This document shows, one piece after another, positions 35,180 through 44,802 of a stretch of DNA of 64,000 nt. The notes below the pieces were generated by a model that saw only the letters and a program-made list of their open reading frames with translations, was not told where the DNA came from and ran no database searches. The position numbers were made by a program, and so were the translations under genes. The stretch comes from Streptosporangiales bacterium (lineage in GTDB: Bacteria > Actinomycetota > Actinomycetes > Streptosporangiales > WHST01), in assembly GCA_009379955.1 (NCBI GenBank), contig WHST01000019.1, forward strand, positions 1 through 64,000. Reading direction: 5' to 3'. Numbering within the stretch: position 1 is the first letter of the stretch; each line of letters starts with the position of its first letter.

Positions 35180-35945
35180 GACTCACGCGCCCGAGCCGGT
35201 CGGCGAGGGCACGTCCGTCCCGCCGGCGTCCGTCGTCCTGGTGTCCGGCGGGTCGCGCGGCCTCGGCCTCGCGATCGTGACGGACCTGCTCGACCGCGGC
35301 GCGCGCGTGGCGGCGTTCGCGCGTACCGTCACCCCCGAGCTCGAGGTGCTGGCGAAGGAACGCCCTGAGCACCTCCTCGTGCAGTCGGTCGACGTGACCG
35401 ACGCGGCGGCCGCGACCGCGTTCGTCCGCCGTGTCGAGACGGAGCTCGGACCCGTCGACGGTCTGGTCAACAACGCGGCGATCGGCCAGGACTCCCTGCA
35501 CGTGCACACCTCGCCGGACGCGATCGCGCGGATCGTGGAGACGAACCTGACGGCGCCGCTGCTGCTCACCCGGCTCGTCGTCCGGCGGCTCCTCGCCAAG
35601 GGCCGGCGCGGGCGCGTCGTCAACGTCACGTCGATCTGCGCCCAGCGCGGCTTCCCCGGCCTCGTCACGTACGCGGCGACCAAGGGCGGGATGGAGGCGG
35701 CGACGCGTGCGCTGGCCAGAGAGCTGCGCGGGCGGATGCTGGTGAACTGTGTGGCACCCGGGTTCTTCGCCTCGGACATGTCGGCGGTGTTGGGTCAGAC
35801 GCAGCTCGACCAGATCGTCAGGCGCACGCCGACAGGTCACCTGACCGAGCCGGACGAGGTGGTGCCACTCGTCCGCATGCTCTTGCTCGAGCACACGAAT
35901 GTGCACGGGCAGGTGCTGACGACCGACGGAGGCGCCAGCATCTGA
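35172..35945 (+). CDS. SDR-family 3-oxoacyl-ACP reductase-like protein
   Basis: 257-residue classical SDR. Cofactor loop SGGSRGLG at residues 25-32, then NNAA, and the catalytic S154, Y167 and K171. FabG-like overall, so reduction of a 3-oxoacyl group on the neighbouring ACP is a fair inference; a sugar-ring oxidoreductase is the alternative. It overlaps the ligase gene by eight bases and closes the three-gene module. Confidence 0.85.
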   Translation: MSETHAPEPVGEGTSVPPASVVLVSGGSRGLGLAIVTDLLDRGARVAAFARTVTPELEVLAKERPEHLLVQSVDVTDAAAATAFVRRVETELGPVDGLVNNAAIGQDSLHVHTSPDAIARIVETNLTAPLLLTRLVVRRLLAKGRRGRVVNVTSICAQRGFPGLVTYAATKGGMEAATRALARELRGRMLVNCVAPGFFASDMSAVLGQTQLDQIVRRTPTGHLTEPDEVVPLVRMLLLEHTNVHGQVLTTDGGASI

Positions 35946-35977
35946 CCGAACCTCGTCCGGTCGGCCGTCCTCGGGTG

Positions 35978-36352
35978 TCAGGCGTTCTGCCAGAGGCCGA
36001 TGGTGTTGCCCTCGGGGTCGGTGAAGTAACCGGTAAAGCCCATGTCGGCGACCGCCTGCTTGCCGAGGAGCGTCTTGCCGCCGTGCTGCTCGACCTTCGT
36101 GAGCGCCGCCTCGATGTCGTCGACGTTGATGGTGAGGACCGGCGACGTGAGCGGCTCGGTGCGGGTGAACAGGCCGCCGTTGATCGCGCCGGGAGACGAC
36201 GGCATGCCGTCCTCACCGGTGGCCGTGGTGCTGACGCTCGTGTAGTCCATCTCCGGCATCGGCATGAGGTTCCAGCCGAACGCGTCACGGTAGAACGATC
36301 CGGCCCGCGCGACGTCGTCCGCGGGAATCTCGAAGTGCACAACCGAGTCCAT
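35978..36352 (-). CDS. VOC-family (glyoxalase-like) protein
   Basis: 124-residue vicinal-oxygen-chelate protein with two beta-alpha-beta-beta-beta units: VVHFEIPADDVARAGSFYRD at the N-terminus and GYFTDPEGNTIGLWQ at the C-terminus, the latter with the metal-site Glu region reduced. Members include glyoxalases, dioxygenases and binding proteins. No partner is evident. ATG 36352. Confidence 0.85.
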   Translation of the reverse strand: MDSVVHFEIPADDVARAGSFYRDAFGWNLMPMPEMDYTSVSTTATGEDGMPSSPGAINGGLFTRTEPLTSPVLTINVDDIEAALTKVEQHGGKTLLGKQAVADMGFTGYFTDPEGNTIGLWQNA

Positions 36353-36539
36353 GGGCCGTGCCCCTTTGCCGTCGGGGGAACGCGACGCGTTCCCGGAGCC
36401 CTTGACGATATGCCCGGGTTTGGGACCTCGACAGGGATGTCGGCGCGATGCGGTGGTGCGTACGCTCCCGTGCCCGCACCGTTCTCCGGTGTGCGCGCCG
36501 GTCGCAGCGCACGACCGCCGCGTTCCTGACGGTCACCGT

Positions 36540-36927
36540 CTAGGAGATCTTGTTCGCCAGGGTGAGAACGAGCATGATCCCTCCGAGGACCAGTCCGACG
36601 ACGGACAGGATCGCGCCGACCACGGCCAGCGGCTTGCCGCGGCGGCGACCGATGCAGCCGACGATCGCGAGGACGATGCCGGGCAGCCCGAACGGGAAGG
36701 CGATGTACGGTCGCACGCCGGTCATGTCGATCGGGAGGAACGGCAGCACGCACGAGAAGACCGAGGATCACCGCGGCCACGGCCGGCCCGAACCCCTTGG
36801 GACGGTCCATCGGAGGTGCTCCGCCAGACCACCCGGGGCCGTGGGGGTTGGTCCAGGGCTGTTGCGGATGAGGCTGTGGCGGCATCGGGCCCGACGCGTG
36901 CGGATCGGGCGGCGGGCCGTAGGTCAT
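36540..36927 (-). pseudogene. frameshifted DUF4190-like membrane protein
   Basis: The first part (36927 to about 36760) encodes a Pro-rich N-terminus (MTYGPPPDPHASGPM and on) and the start of a TM helix, FGPAVAAVILGL. The rest of the protein (VLPFLPIDM, then two TM helices to ANKIS) continues in another frame, ending at 36540. A net change of two bases near 36755-36765, in the run GGTCTTCTC, would restore one protein of about 130 residues. It could be decayed, or a sequencing error. Confidence 0.65.
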
Positions 36928-37055
36928 GGGGGACTCCTCACCGGCAGGGCTGCTTCGTCGCTACACGCATGCCTAGCAGGCAGACCGCGGCCGTGGTGGT
37001 GCCGGTGTGACGTGACCGCAGATGGTCGCGTGGCGTAAGCGCGCCGAGCGACCCG

Positions 37056-37601
37056 TCAGGCCGCCGAGAGGAGCAGCTCGTGGAGCCGGGTCTCGCCGGT
37101 GAGCTCGGGGTGGAACGCGACCGCGAGCACGCGGCCCTCGCGGACGGCGACCGGGTGACCGTCGACCTCGGCGAGCACCTCGACACCCGCGCCGTGCGAC
37201 ACCACCCACGGCGCGCGGATGAACACCGCGTGCACGGGGGAGTCGATGCCCACGATGTCGAGGTCGGTCTCGAACGAGCGCACCTGGCGGCCGAACGCGT
37301 TGCGCTCGGCGACGACGTCGAGCACGCCGAGGTGCTTCTGGTCGAGCATGATCAGGCCCGCGCAGGTGCCGAGCACGGGCTTGTGCGCGGCGAGCTCACG
37401 CAACGGGTCGGCGAGTCCCTCGCGCTCGATGCCGAGCGTCATGGTGGTCGACTCCCCGCCGGGGATCACCAGCGCGTCGAGCCCGTTCAGGTCGGCGGGG
37501 ACGCGCACCTCGCGCGCGGTCGCACCCAGCGTCGTGAGGATCTTCGCGTGCGCGGCGAAGTCGCCCTGCAGCGCGAGCACGCCGACGTTCGTCACGTTCA
37601 C
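37056..37601 (-). CDS. pdxT: pyridoxal 5'-phosphate synthase glutaminase subunit
   Basis: 181-residue class I glutamine amidotransferase that supplies ammonia to PdxS. PGGES at 47-51 and the nucleophile C80 in LGTCAGL are visible, with the His/Glu pair in AFHPELT near the end. GTG 37601 overlaps the pdxS stop by four bases; the GTG two codons in is also possible and gives the common [13 protein letters not shown] start. Confidence 0.95.
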   Translation of the reverse strand: MNVTNVGVLALQGDFAAHAKILTTLGATAREVRVPADLNGLDALVIPGGESTTMTLGIEREGLADPLRELAAHKPVLGTCAGLIMLDQKHLGVLDVVAERNAFGRQVRSFETDLDIVGIDSPVHAVFIRAPWVVSHGAGVEVLAEVDGHPVAVREGRVLAVAFHPELTGETRLHELLLSAA

Positions 37602-38482
37602 CAACCGCGCTGGGCGAGCAGCTGACCCTCGTCGAGCTTGGCCGACTCGATGCTGGTCATCGCGGGGCCGAGTCCGCGTGACGCCGACGCGACGCGCACC
37701 GGGTCGGCGAAGTGGGTGGTGGCCTCGACGATCGCGGCGGCGCGGCGTTCCGGGTCGTCGGACTTGAAGATGCCGGAGCCGACGAAGACGCCCTCGGCGC
37801 CCAGCTGCATCATCAGCGCGGCGTCGGCGGGGGTCGCGATGCCGCCCGCGCAGAACAGGACGACCGGCAGCCTGCCCGCGGCGGCGACCGACCTGACGAG
37901 GTCGAGCGGTGCCTGGTGCTCCTTCGCCGCGGTCGCCAGCTCGGTGTCGTCGAGCACGGCGAGCCGGCGGATCTGGCCGTTGATCACCCGCATGTGGCGG
38001 ACGGCCTCGACGATGTCGCCGGTGCCGGCCTCGCCCTTGGACCTGATCATCGCCGCGCCTTCGCCGAGCCTGCGCAGTGCCTCGCCGAGGTTGGTGGCGC
38101 CGCAGACGAACGGCACCTTGAACGCCCACTTGTCGATGTGGTTGACCTCGTCGGCGGGGGTCAGCACCTCGGACTCGTCGATGTAGTCGACCTCGAGCGC
38201 CTCGAGCACCTGCGCCTCGGCGAAGTGACCGATGCGGGCCTTCGCCATCACCGGGATGGTGACGGCCTCCTTGATGCCCTCGATCATCGCCGGATCGGAC
38301 ATGCGGGCGACGCCGCCGTCCCTCCTGATGTCGGCGGGCACACGCTCGAGCGCCATCACCGCACACGCGCCCGCGGCCTCGGCGATCTTCGCCTGGTCGG
38401 GGGTGACGACGTCCATGATGACGCCGCCCTTGAGCATCTCGGCCAGACCGGCCTTGACCCGGAACGTCGACTCGTCTCGCAT
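37598..38482 (-). CDS. pdxS: pyridoxal 5'-phosphate synthase lyase subunit
   Basis: 294-residue TIM-barrel synthase making PLP from ribose 5-phosphate, glyceraldehyde 3-phosphate and ammonia. D24 in GGVIMDVVT and K81 in [10 protein letters not shown] are the catalytic residues, and K149-region [10 protein letters not shown] is present. Full length. It forms a 12+12 complex with PdxT, encoded immediately downstream with a GTGA overlap. Confidence 0.97.
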   Translation of the reverse strand: MRDESTFRVKAGLAEMLKGGVIMDVVTPDQAKIAEAAGACAVMALERVPADIRRDGGVARMSDPAMIEGIKEAVTIPVMAKARIGHFAEAQVLEALEVDYIDESEVLTPADEVNHIDKWAFKVPFVCGATNLGEALRRLGEGAAMIRSKGEAGTGDIVEAVRHMRVINGQIRRLAVLDDTELATAAKEHQAPLDLVRSVAAAGRLPVVLFCAGGIATPADAALMMQLGAEGVFVGSGIFKSDDPERRAAAIVEATTHFADPVRVASASRGLGPAMTSIESAKLDEGQLLAQRGW

Positions 38483-38521
38483 GCCTTCAAGCGTATGACC
38501 GGAAGTGGACTGCTCCTCGGG

Positions 38522-39295
38522 TCAAGTGGCACACCGCGCCGCGACCCAGAACATGTGCAGTCCGGTTGCCATGGCGCCGGACTCGGACAGCTCACGCAGC
38601 CGTTCGCGGTAGGCGGAGACGCTGAAGTCGGGGACGTACCAGGGGACCGATCTGACATAGGCGACGAACGCGCCGATGTCGGTCCAGCTCAGCCGCGGGT
38701 GTGCCTCCCCGCTGCCCACGACCGTCAGCCCCGCCGACTCGAGCTGCGCAGTCGCCACCGACATGTCCCACGGTGCGGCGTCGCCGGGCGGCAGGCCGAG
38801 CCGTGCGCGCACCTCGTCGCCGTGCCGTCCGCCGACCTGCTGGGTGACGAAGACTCCGCCGGGGCGCAGTACCCGCCGTACGTCGGCCGGGTCGAAGCAG
38901 TCGTGCCGGTTGGCCACGACGTCGAACGTCGCGTCGCGGAACGGCAGCGTCGGGTGGTCGGCGGCTGGAGGGGGATCGGTGTTCTCCACCGATCCCCGGC
39001 ATCGCACGAGCGGTACACCCGCCGGCCGCAGCGTGGCCACGGCCGCGGGGATCGTCGGCGCCCACTCCTCGACGGCCACCGTGCGCGGCGGCAGCGGCGC
39101 GAGGTCGAGCAGCGCGCTGCCGTCGCCCGTGCCCATGTCGAGCAGCGTGTCGGCGCCGGCGAGGTACGGCGCGACGAGGTCGCGGTAGCGCCAGGGTGGC
39201 GCCTCCTCGACGGTGCGTCCGACGAGGAAGCCGGCACCCCACGTCGACACGTCGACCAGCTCGCCCTCGGCGACCAGCTCATCGAACGTCGACAT
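38522..39295 (-). CDS. SAM-dependent methyltransferase
   Basis: 257-residue class I methyltransferase. Motif I is LLDMGTGDGSALLDL at about residues 52-66, followed by an acidic loop, then PFRDATFDVVANRH (motif IV region) and LRPGGVFVTQQ. The target is unknown; small-molecule type. It lies between cspA and pdxS, all leftward, but separated from cspA by a strong hairpin, so it has its own promoter. Confidence 0.85.
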   Translation of the reverse strand: MSTFDELVAEGELVDVSTWGAGFLVGRTVEEAPPWRYRDLVAPYLAGADTLLDMGTGDGSALLDLAPLPPRTVAVEEWAPTIPAAVATLRPAGVPLVRCRGSVENTDPPPAADHPTLPFRDATFDVVANRHDCFDPADVRRVLRPGGVFVTQQVGGRHGDEVRARLGLPPGDAAPWDMSVATAQLESAGLTVVGSGEAHPRLSWTDIGAFVAYVRSVPWYVPDFSVSAYRERLRELSESGAMATGLHMFWVAARCAT

Positions 39296-39328
39296 GCCCG
39301 CCATTCTGCCGGTCGCCCGGGAAAGCGG

Positions 39329-39357
39329 AGGGCCCGCATCCGGTGGATGCGGGCCCT
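39329..39357 (-). terminator. cold-shock gene terminator
   Basis: Perfect 13-bp stem: AGGGCCCGCATCC (39329-39341) and GGATGCGGGCCCT (39345-39357) with a three-base loop. It lies 17 bases after the leftward cold-shock gene stop and before the methyltransferase start. Confidence 0.8.
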
Positions 39358-39374
39358 GCGCTACGTCAACGGAG

Positions 39375-39578
39375 TCAGACGGCGCGGACGTCCTGCGCCT
39401 GCGGACCCTTCTGACCCTGGCCGAGCTCGAACTCGACCCGCTGGCCCTCGTCGAGGGACTTGTAGCCGTGGCCCTGGATCTGCGAGTAGTGGACGAAGAC
39501 GTCTGCGCCGCCGCCGTCCTGCTCGATGAAGCCGAAGCCCTTCTCGCCGTTGAACCACTTGACTGTGCCTTGCGGCAT
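39375..39578 (-). CDS. cold-shock protein CspA family
   Basis: 67-residue single-stranded nucleic acid chaperone. RNP1 is KGFGFI at residues 13-18 and RNP2 is VFVHYSQI at 27-34; starts [11 protein letters not shown] as the family does. ATG 39578 follows AGGAGAAGATC. A 134-base upstream gap could hold a structured 5' leader. Binds RNA broadly, aiding translation. Confidence 0.96.
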   Translation of the reverse strand: MPQGTVKWFNGEKGFGFIEQDGGGADVFVHYSQIQGHGYKSLDEGQRVEFELGQGQKGPQAQDVRAV

Positions 39579-39712
39579 ACTGATCTTCTCCTCATGGCCC
39601 TAACAGGCCCTACCTGCGAGGACCTCTCATAGCCACCCGCAACCTCAGACATCCTAGATCCTTGCCGATCCGACCTGCGAGCACCTCCCCGACCAGGGTG
39701 TCAGGAGGGGGC

Positions 39713-40528
39713 CTAGGCCCCGATCGCGTTGTCGAGGATCCGCAGGCGTGCCACCCACCGGAGGTCCGTCATCCGCTCGCAGGGCGACACCGTCGTGGTC
39801 GGTCCGCCGGTCGGGGTGACCTGGTAGACGGACGTGTCCTCGGGCACGCAGCTGCGCGACGAATCGGCCGAGGGCGCCACCAGGGGTTCGGCGAACAGCA
39901 GCCGGAGCGCGTCCTCGGTGCCCGTGTCGAGCTGTGCGCGCTCGGGTGGGCTGTCCGCGCGATCGACGGTGACGTGGCCGGCCGCGTCGATCGCGACCGC
40001 GGCGTCGATCCCGGCGCGCGGCCTCCGCACCTCGGCGCGGAGGCCGCGGAACTCCGGTCGGTCGTCGCTCAGCGGGCGCAGCCCGTCCTTGGTGGTGAGC
40101 GACCTGATCTCGTCGAACACCGGCGTCTTCTCCGTGCGGCCGCAGGCGTACGTGGAGACGGTGAGCGTGTCGACGCGCAGGGTGTGCTGGAACCCGTCGG
40201 CGCAGCGTGAGTCGGGGTGCCTCGGCCCGCCCTCCTCCGCGAGTCGCCGGTCGGCGAGGAGGACGCGCTGCCGTTCGACGCTGCGGCGCGGGAGGACGCC
40301 GGCGACGGGCTCCTCGTCGACGAACAGCGCGGTGCCGTCGGCGGTGACCTCGACGGTGTGCTGGACACCGGCGACGCCGCCCGTCGTCGTGAGGGTGTAG
40401 CCCTTGAACTCGCCGGCGGGAGTCGGCTTCGTGAACCCGGGCAGCAACACCGCCGCCACGATCACGGCGGCGACGACGCATGCGGCTCCGGCCGCGATCA
40501 CGATCGGCCTGGCCAGCCGTGCCTGCAT
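39713..40528 (-). CDS. hypothetical membrane-anchored exported protein
   Basis: 271 residues with an N-terminal signal anchor (residues 9-30) and an extracytoplasmic domain of unknown fold. Three Cys residues (in RCADGF, YACGRTE and the late RSCVPE/SPCERM pair) could form disulfides. No family recognised. Divergent from the aminotransferase gene by 39 bases. Confidence 0.65.
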   Translation of the reverse strand: MQARLARPIVIAAGAACVVAAVIVAAVLLPGFTKPTPAGEFKGYTLTTTGGVAGVQHTVEVTADGTALFVDEEPVAGVLPRRSVERQRVLLADRRLAEEGGPRHPDSRCADGFQHTLRVDTLTVSTYACGRTEKTPVFDEIRSLTTKDGLRPLSDDRPEFRGLRAEVRRPRAGIDAAVAIDAAGHVTVDRADSPPERAQLDTGTEDALRLLFAEPLVAPSADSSRSCVPEDTSVYQVTPTGGPTTTVSPCERMTDLRWVARLRILDNAIGA

Positions 40529-40567
40529 CCGTCTACGGTGCCACACCGGGCATGGCAGAGTGTGGTC

Positions 40568-41656
40568 GTGAGCGATACGACATCCGTGGCCGGCCCGTCC
40601 CCACGGTTCCGTGACACCCTCGACGCGCTCGTCGCGTACAAGCCGGGCAAGCCGGCCGTCTCGCCGGACGGCAGGGCGTTCAAGCTGTCGAGCAACGAGA
40701 CACCGCTCGGCCCGCTGCCCAGCGTGCGCGAGGCGATCGCGCAGGCCGCGAGCGAAGCCAACAGGTACCCGGACAACGGCGCGCAGGCCGTCGTGTCCCG
40801 CATCGCGGAGCGCTTCGGCGTCCCGGCGGCCCACGTCGCCGTCGGCTGCGGCTCCGTCGGCGTCGCCGAGCAGATCATGCTCGCCGCCGCAGGCCCGGGC
40901 GACGAGGTGGTGTACGCCTGGCGGTCGTTCGAGGCCTACCCGATCCTCGTGCAGCTGACCGGCGCGACCAGCGTGCAGGTGCCGCTGTCCGGCGAGCGCC
41001 ACGACCTCGACGCGATGGCCGAGGCGGTCACGGAGCGCACCAGGGTGGTGCTGGTCTGCAACCCCAACAACCCCACGGGCACCGCCGTCCGCCGCGAGCA
41101 GCTCACGGCGTTCCTCGACAAGGTGCCCGACGACGTGCTCGTGGTGCTCGACGAGGCGTACCGCGAGTTCGTCGGCGACGAGCTCGTGCCGGACGGCCTC
41201 ACGCTCTACGGCGACCGGCCCAACGTCTGCGTGCTCAGGACCTTCTCCAAGGCGTACGGCCTCGCCGGCCTGCGCATCGGCTTCGTCGTCGGGCACGAGC
41301 CCGTCGCCGAGGCGGTCCGCAAGACCATGCTCCCGTTCACCGTGTCGTCGGTGGCGCAGGCCGCCGCCGTGGCGTCGCTCGACGCGGAGGACCAGCTGCT
41401 GGCACGGGTGCGCGAGATCGTGGCGGAGCGCACGCGCGTACACGACGCGTTGCTCTCGTACGGCTACGTCGTGCCGCCGACCGAGGCGAACTTCGTCTGG
41501 CTGCGGCTGGGCGAGCGCACGTCGGAGTTCGCGCAGGCGTGCGACGCGCAGGGCGTTGCGGTGCGGCCCTTCGGCGCCGAGGGCGCCAGGATCAGCGTCG
41601 CCGAGCCCGAGGCCAACGACCGCTTCCTGGCCGTGGCCGAGCAGTTCAAGGCATGA
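40568..41656 (+). CDS. histidinol-phosphate/aromatic aminotransferase
   Basis: 362-residue fold-type I aminotransferase of the HisC group. [13 protein letters not shown] at the N-terminus, NPNNPTGT and the PLP Lys in [15 protein letters not shown] are clear. It lies outside a his operon, and single actinobacterial copies of this type are often annotated as aromatic aminotransferase (Pat) making phenylalanine or tyrosine; hisC and pat cannot be split by eye. GTG 40568. Confidence 0.88.
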   Translation: MSDTTSVAGPSPRFRDTLDALVAYKPGKPAVSPDGRAFKLSSNETPLGPLPSVREAIAQAASEANRYPDNGAQAVVSRIAERFGVPAAHVAVGCGSVGVAEQIMLAAAGPGDEVVYAWRSFEAYPILVQLTGATSVQVPLSGERHDLDAMAEAVTERTRVVLVCNPNNPTGTAVRREQLTAFLDKVPDDVLVVLDEAYREFVGDELVPDGLTLYGDRPNVCVLRTFSKAYGLAGLRIGFVVGHEPVAEAVRKTMLPFTVSSVAQAAAVASLDAEDQLLARVREIVAERTRVHDALLSYGYVVPPTEANFVWLRLGERTSEFAQACDAQGVAVRPFGAEGARISVAEPEANDRFLAVAEQFKA

Positions 41657-42127
41657 CCGGCGCGGCGTCCGGCGACACCGGCTTCGACGTGGTGGCCCGC
41701 CTGACCAGCAGGAACACGCCGCAGCCCATGATCACGGCGGCCATCACGAGCAGCAGGATGCGGTAGTCGTGCCGACCCGCCCCATCAGGTGGTTCGGTGT
41801 CCGCCGCTGGATCAGCGTGTAGAGCGCGACGAGCAGCCACGGCAGACCGGCGACCACGAGCCCGCCGAGCACGGCGGGCAGGTTGCCGGACACGAGGAAC
41901 ACGTCGCCGAGGGCGAACAGCAGGAAGCCGAACGCCGCGGCGCGCTGCTCCCCGACCCGGCGGATCACGGCCGCCGCGGTCGTGCCCTCGACGATCGCGC
42001 CGACCCCCTGGGCCGCCATCAGCACTCCAAGGAACGACGGCGAGCGGTGCAGCCCGTCGTCGACGACCGCGAAGATCAACGTCTCGCAGAAGCCGATCAC
42101 CAGGAGCGCGACGCTGCAGGTGAGCAC
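41646..42127 (-). pseudogene. MFS transporter remnant
   Basis: Two pieces of a major facilitator C-terminal half in different frames. The first (42127 to about 41765) has four TM helices and the typical LIQRRTPNHLMGRV loop; the second (to 41646) resumes as DYRILLLVMAAVIMGCGVFLLV, the last helix. About 40 residues between them are missing, as is the entire N-terminal half. This is a decayed gene, not a functional carrier. Confidence 0.7.
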
Positions 42128-42155
42128 GAGTGGGTGGACGGTCGGGCGGACGGTG

Positions 42156-43145
42156 TCAGGGGAGGTCGAGGCGGCCCTGGCGGGCGTGCCACCGGCGGCC
42201 GGCCCGGAGGTGGGCGACGGCGGCGCGTTCGAGCGAGGTGCGCTGCGGCAGCTCTTCGAGCGGCTGGCCGTCGCGGCGGAAGACGAACTCCAGCACCGAG
42301 TCGTCGCCCTCCCGCGGCTCGTCGTCGACCAGGGTCCACCGCCGCATGAACGAGACGATGTTCGACGACTCGGGCAGGTACTCGGCGAGCTGGGGGTCGA
42401 GCAGCCACGACGTGCACACCGCGACGCGGGCGCCGTGCTCGGGGAAGTACCTGTCGTAGAAGGGGCGTGCCCGGTGGAACGACTCGTCGCACGCCTGCGG
42501 GGTCATCGGCCCCCCGAACTCGGGGATGTGCGTGTTGAGGATCGGCTGCCCGGCGCGCAGGCCGTCCGCGTCCTCGCGCTGGTGCTCCAGGTTGAACTGG
42601 AGCCGACCGAGCCGGTAGATGACCCCACGCAGGTGCAGGGTGAGCCATACCTGGGTGTTCATGCCGCCACCGCCGAACTTGCGCCGGTGGATCGCAACCA
42701 TCTCGCCGAGCTGGTCGAGGGTGCCCCAGGCGACGTCGTCGGCGATGCCGCGGGCGACCTGGAACCGCCGGACGGCCGGCAAGGCGGCCAGGAAGACGTA
42801 GACGTAGAAGTAGCGGTCCGGGTCACCACGTTCGTACGGGAGCGTCGGTCCGCCGGACAGGTCACCGAAGCCGCCCACGTCGCGGGTGAGCGAGTGCTGC
42901 GTCCGCTCGAGGAGCCACCACAGGGCGGGGTCGGCCTCGACGGCGGGGACGGCGGCGACGATCTCGTCGGCGTCGCGGTCGGGCACATCGAGCCGGCGCA
43001 GCAGCTCGCGGGCCTCGTCGCCGTGCGGGAGCACGGCGGGCTCCGGCGGCGGGCCGAGCGCGGCGAGCTCGGTCAGCCACGGCTCAGCGTCCTCGCCGAG
43101 CCCGAGCGCCTCGCGTACGGCGCCGGGTTCCATGGCCTCGGTCAT
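42156..43145 (-). CDS. acyltransferase domain-containing protein
   Basis: 329-residue soluble protein of the two-domain GNAT-like acyltransferase family found in actinobacteria (NAT_N/GNAT_C type). Helical N-terminal part to about residue 150, then the beta domain with VWLTLHLRGVIYRLGRLQFN, LNTHIPEFGGPMTPQACDES and VCTSWLLDPQLAEYLP, which are the family's most constant segments. Substrate unknown. Its start overlaps the neighbouring GNAT gene stop by ATGA. Confidence 0.75.
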   Translation of the reverse strand: MTEAMEPGAVREALGLGEDAEPWLTELAALGPPPEPAVLPHGDEARELLRRLDVPDRDADEIVAAVPAVEADPALWWLLERTQHSLTRDVGGFGDLSGGPTLPYERGDPDRYFYVYVFLAALPAVRRFQVARGIADDVAWGTLDQLGEMVAIHRRKFGGGGMNTQVWLTLHLRGVIYRLGRLQFNLEHQREDADGLRAGQPILNTHIPEFGGPMTPQACDESFHRARPFYDRYFPEHGARVAVCTSWLLDPQLAEYLPESSNIVSFMRRWTLVDDEPREGDDSVLEFVFRRDGQPLEELPQRTSLERAAVAHLRAGRRWHARQGRLDLP

Positions 43146-43633
43146 CGGTCCTCATCGGGTGGCTCGAAGCTACGCAGCATCAGGCTGTCGGCGACGTCGA
43201 AGCCCGCCCGTCGGTAGAAGGGCACCGACCTGGTGCTCGGATGGAGTACCACCCGGTCGAGGCCGCGTTCCTGCGCGTACGACACCGCCGCGTCGAGCAG
43301 CAGCCGGCCGATGCCGACGTCGCGGTGCGAGGCGAGCACGAACACGTTGGAGACGTACGCCCAGCCGGTGGCCCGCTGCCCGGGTCGCGGCATGCGGTCG
43401 AACAGGACGAGGTTGAGCATGCCGACGGGCACGTCGTCGCGCTCGGCGAGCCAGGTGCGCCTGCGTTGCTGCTCCGTGGCGAACCAGGCCGAGAAGCGTT
43501 CCTCGAAGTCGGGGTCGCCGCCACCGCGCCCGTCCTCCTCGGTCCAGGCCCGGCGCAGGGCGGCCAGCGTGGCTACGTCGGCTCCGGTGGCGAGGCGTAT
43601 GCGTGGTGCGCCGGCGCCGCCACCGTCGTTCAA
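43142..43633 (-). CDS. GNAT-family N-acetyltransferase
   Basis: 163-residue single-domain acetyltransferase. The acetyl-CoA loop is ASHRDVGIGRLLLDAAV (R/Q-x-x-G-x-G/A type), followed by VVLHPSTRSVPFYRRAGF. Probable TTG start at 43633, with GGAGGA eight bases upstream, overlapping the arginase-family stop by four bases. Substrate unknown. Confidence 0.85.
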   Translation of the reverse strand: MNDGGGAGAPRIRLATGADVATLAALRRAWTEEDGRGGGDPDFEERFSAWFATEQQRRRTWLAERDDVPVGMLNLVLFDRMPRPGQRATGWAYVSNVFVLASHRDVGIGRLLLDAAVSYAQERGLDRVVLHPSTRSVPFYRRAGFDVADSLMLRSFEPPDEDR

Positions 43634-44388
43634 GGCTGGAATCCTCCTCGGCGCAGTGCCTCGAGCAGACCCGTGGCGACCGCCGCGGTGCGCGTGTCGT
43701 CGCGGGTGTCCGGCTCCAGGGTGAAGGTGAAGCTGACGGCGACGACCCGGGTGCTGCCGGTCACCGCCTCGATGGCCGCGGCGAGCTGGGCGAGTGAGGC
43801 GCCGTCCGGGGTGGCGAACCGCATGCCGGGCAGCTCACCGGGATCGAGGATGTCGAGGTCGACGTGCAGGTAGACCGAGCCGGACGGGAGCAGGTCGGCC
43901 GAGAGCGCGCCGAGCTCCACCAGGCTGACCCGGGACTCGTCGAGAAGCTCCTGCTCGGCCGGGTCGACGGAGCGGGTGCCGGCGAGGATCACCCGGTCGT
44001 CGGGGATCGCACGCATCCCGATGTGCATCGCCAGGTCGACCTCGCCGCGCTGGGTGAGCATCGCGAGCGGCATGCCGCCGAGGTAGCCGCTGACCGTGGT
44101 CGTCGGCGTATTGAAGTCGCCGTGCGCGTCGATCCAGACCACGGCCGGGTCGATGCCGCGGCGCTGCAGGCCGGCGACCACGGCGAGCGGGACGGCGCAG
44201 TCGCTCGTCCAGACCACCGGGTTCTCCGTGCCGAAGACCATCTGCGCGACGCTCGTGTACAGCGGCGTGAAGGCGTCCCAGCCGGATCCCTGCGGGCGCG
44301 GACCCTTGACCACCAGCCCGTCGGGGACCGGCACCGGATACGGGTCGACCAGTTCGTCCAGGTGGTACGGCACAGTGATATGTCCCAC
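43630..44388 (-). CDS. arginase/agmatinase-family hydrolase
   Basis: 252-residue ureohydrolase. The dinuclear Mn ligands are visible in VVWTSDCAVPLAV (His replaced by the SDC context), WIDAHGDFNTP and HVDLDILDP. Shorter than true arginases and distant from them, so arginine, agmatine or formiminoglutamate cannot be chosen. GTG 44388. First gene of a leftward trio with the two acyltransferases. Confidence 0.82.
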   Translation of the reverse strand: MGHITVPYHLDELVDPYPVPVPDGLVVKGPRPQGSGWDAFTPLYTSVAQMVFGTENPVVWTSDCAVPLAVVAGLQRRGIDPAVVWIDAHGDFNTPTTTVSGYLGGMPLAMLTQRGEVDLAMHIGMRAIPDDRVILAGTRSVDPAEQELLDESRVSLVELGALSADLLPSGSVYLHVDLDILDPGELPGMRFATPDGASLAQLAAAIEAVTGSTRVVAVSFTFTLEPDTRDDTRTAAVATGLLEALRRGGFQP

Positions 44389-44802
44389 CCGAGCACCGTA
44401 CCCGCGGTGGGGCACCGGTGAAACCTCATGACGCGTGCTGCGGCCCGGAAACGTGGACGTCCAGCTTGGTCGACCCAGCGTGGCGGTCGGGTCGGCCCGC
44501 CTGCGGCGCAGGTCGAAGGACGTCCACGTTGGTCGACCGATCGTGTGACCGTCCGGTCGCGGATGCGGGGGTGACCGGCGGAAACAGCCATACTCGACGC
44601 GAGAGGCTGGACGCAGCCACCCGGGAACCGCGTACGATCTCCTCACCACGCCGGGCGCACCATCGTGCGGCGTGCCCACGGCAGGACCGCAGTACTGTGC
44701 CGATTTGGTGCATTGGGCCCGGTGTCGACCACATCGCGTCCGAGTACTGTTCCCCCGCTGGCGGTGATCCTGCCAGTTGGCTGAACTGACGAGGAGACTC
44801 GA
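44389..44802. other. 414-base intergenic region
   Basis: No gene is supported here. It separates the leftward arginase-family gene from the rightward dehydrogenase operon and holds two kinds of repeat: 21-bp palindromic pairs at 44455 and 44518, and AGTACTGT at 44693 and 44745 (52 bp apart). A regulated promoter for the operon is likely. Confidence 0.6.
44455..44538. repeat. two 21-bp direct repeats, 63 bp apart
   Basis: GGACGTCCAGCTTGGTCGACC (21 bases, given as two parts GGACGTCCAG and CTTGGTCGACC) at 44455-44475 recurs at 44518-44538 with CG replacing GC in the centre. Each holds two 8-bp palindromes, GGACGTCC and GGTCGACC. The 63-bp spacing is six helical turns, as expected for a cooperative regulator site. 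Confidence 0.6.
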
